DNA from: Desulfurivibrionaceae bacterium
GTDB taxonomy: Bacteria; Desulfobacterota; Desulfobulbia; Desulfobulbales; VMSU01
Length of the DNA: 52,244 nt
Reading direction: 5' to 3'
Assembly (NCBI GenBank): GCA_030145275.1
Contig: JAQYVV010000020.1
Coordinates: 1 to 52,244 of the forward strand
The translations under genes were made by a program, and so were the position numbers. Below are positions 52,113 through 52,244 of this stretch, piece after piece; position 1 is the first letter of the stretch, and every line of letters starts with the position of its first letter. The notes beneath the pieces were generated by a model. It saw only the letters and a list, made by a program, of their open reading frames with translations. It was not told where the DNA came from and searched no databases.

Positions 52113-52244
52113 GTGTCCGTATGCCGTAATCGGCTGTTGTTCTAGCAGGTTAAAGTCCTGTGAGGGGAGTTGTCCGTACACCTCTTTAGCACCGGGAAGC
52201 AGCGTTTGGGTAATCAGGGGTTGTAAGTTTCCTATGGGCAAAGA
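52113..52244 (+). other. Possible 5' end of a group II intron (right-truncated by window)
   Basis: From about GTGTCCG at 52113 the sequence has the character of group II intron domain I: an AGGTTAAAGTCCT hairpin, GGGGAG, TTTAGCACCGGGAAGCAGCG and AATCAGGGGTTGTAAG. The start GTGTC is near the GUGYG intron consensus. No reverse transcriptase is in the window to prove it. The call rests on remembered similarity to bacterial intron 5' ends. Confidence 0.45.

Overview
The window looks like a chromosomal stretch of an anaerobic, sulfate-reducer-like Desulfobacterota, most likely of the Desulfobulbales type. The basis is gene content: two selenoprotein genes, an octaheme c-type cytochrome, a ferredoxin-dependent 2-oxoacid oxidoreductase, many PAS histidine kinases, and a lon / mltG / gspG block. 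This is inference from families seen; no marker RNA is present. Palindromic repeats occupy many of the intergenic gaps.

Layout. 1-3003: the 3' end of an IS3-family element has cut a PhnD-like binding protein whose partner hybrid histidine kinase is intact. 3294-4697: a truncated metallophosphoesterase and a vapBC toxin-antitoxin pair with its operator. 4783-7500: a Cys-rich NosL-like lipoprotein and an octaheme cytochrome. 7915-12460: a glycine reductase set, with grdE and grdB on + converging on grdC and grdA on -. Both grdB and grdA read through an in-frame UGA (selenocysteine), each followed by a hairpin at almost identical spacing. 12708-19793 (-): a run of genes for a 2-oxoacid:ferredoxin oxidoreductase (gamma-delta fusion, alpha, beta), an acyl-CoA synthetase, threonine dehydrogenase and 2-amino-3-ketobutyrate CoA ligase. 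20298-21413 (-): a Glu/Leu-type amino acid dehydrogenase. Together 7.9-21.4 kb reads as an amino-acid fermentation island: threonine to glycine plus acetyl-CoA, glycine to an acetyl thioester through Grd, and other amino acids to 2-oxoacids to acyl-CoA with reduced ferredoxin.

22-27 kb: a multi-PAS kinase, a broken tyrosine recombinase, a zinc-ribbon/PilZ-like protein and an amidohydrolase-fold protein that has lost every recognisable metal ligand. 27.7-31.8 kb (-): DinG-type helicase, polyprenyl synthase, YibQ-like deacetylase. 32-35 kb: UspA, hypothetical proteins and a hexapeptide-repeat protein. 36-40 kb: lon, mltG, gspG. 40-45 kb: ICL/PEP-mutase enzyme, TauE exporter, aldo/keto reductase, old yellow enzyme. 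45-51 kb: surface polysaccharide genes and a TPR/OGT-methyltransferase fusion. 51-52 kb: a RelE-type toxin-antitoxin pair and what may be the 5' end of a group II intron.

The least expected signal is in the gaps. At least three families of palindromic repeats (A: ends GTAACTATTCAG; B: ends CTAAGTAACAACA; C: copies at 28.6 and 34.1 kb) carry, at unrelated positions and in both orientations, the same 17-nt module CGGAGTCTGCGCTTACC. In four cases the window also holds a related copy of the same site that lacks the module, and the difference is 17 nt (in the fourth, 17 nt plus about one base). A longer variant sits in a hairpin loop and a second, different module behaves similarly. I know of no described element of this kind; this rests on sequence comparison inside this window only.
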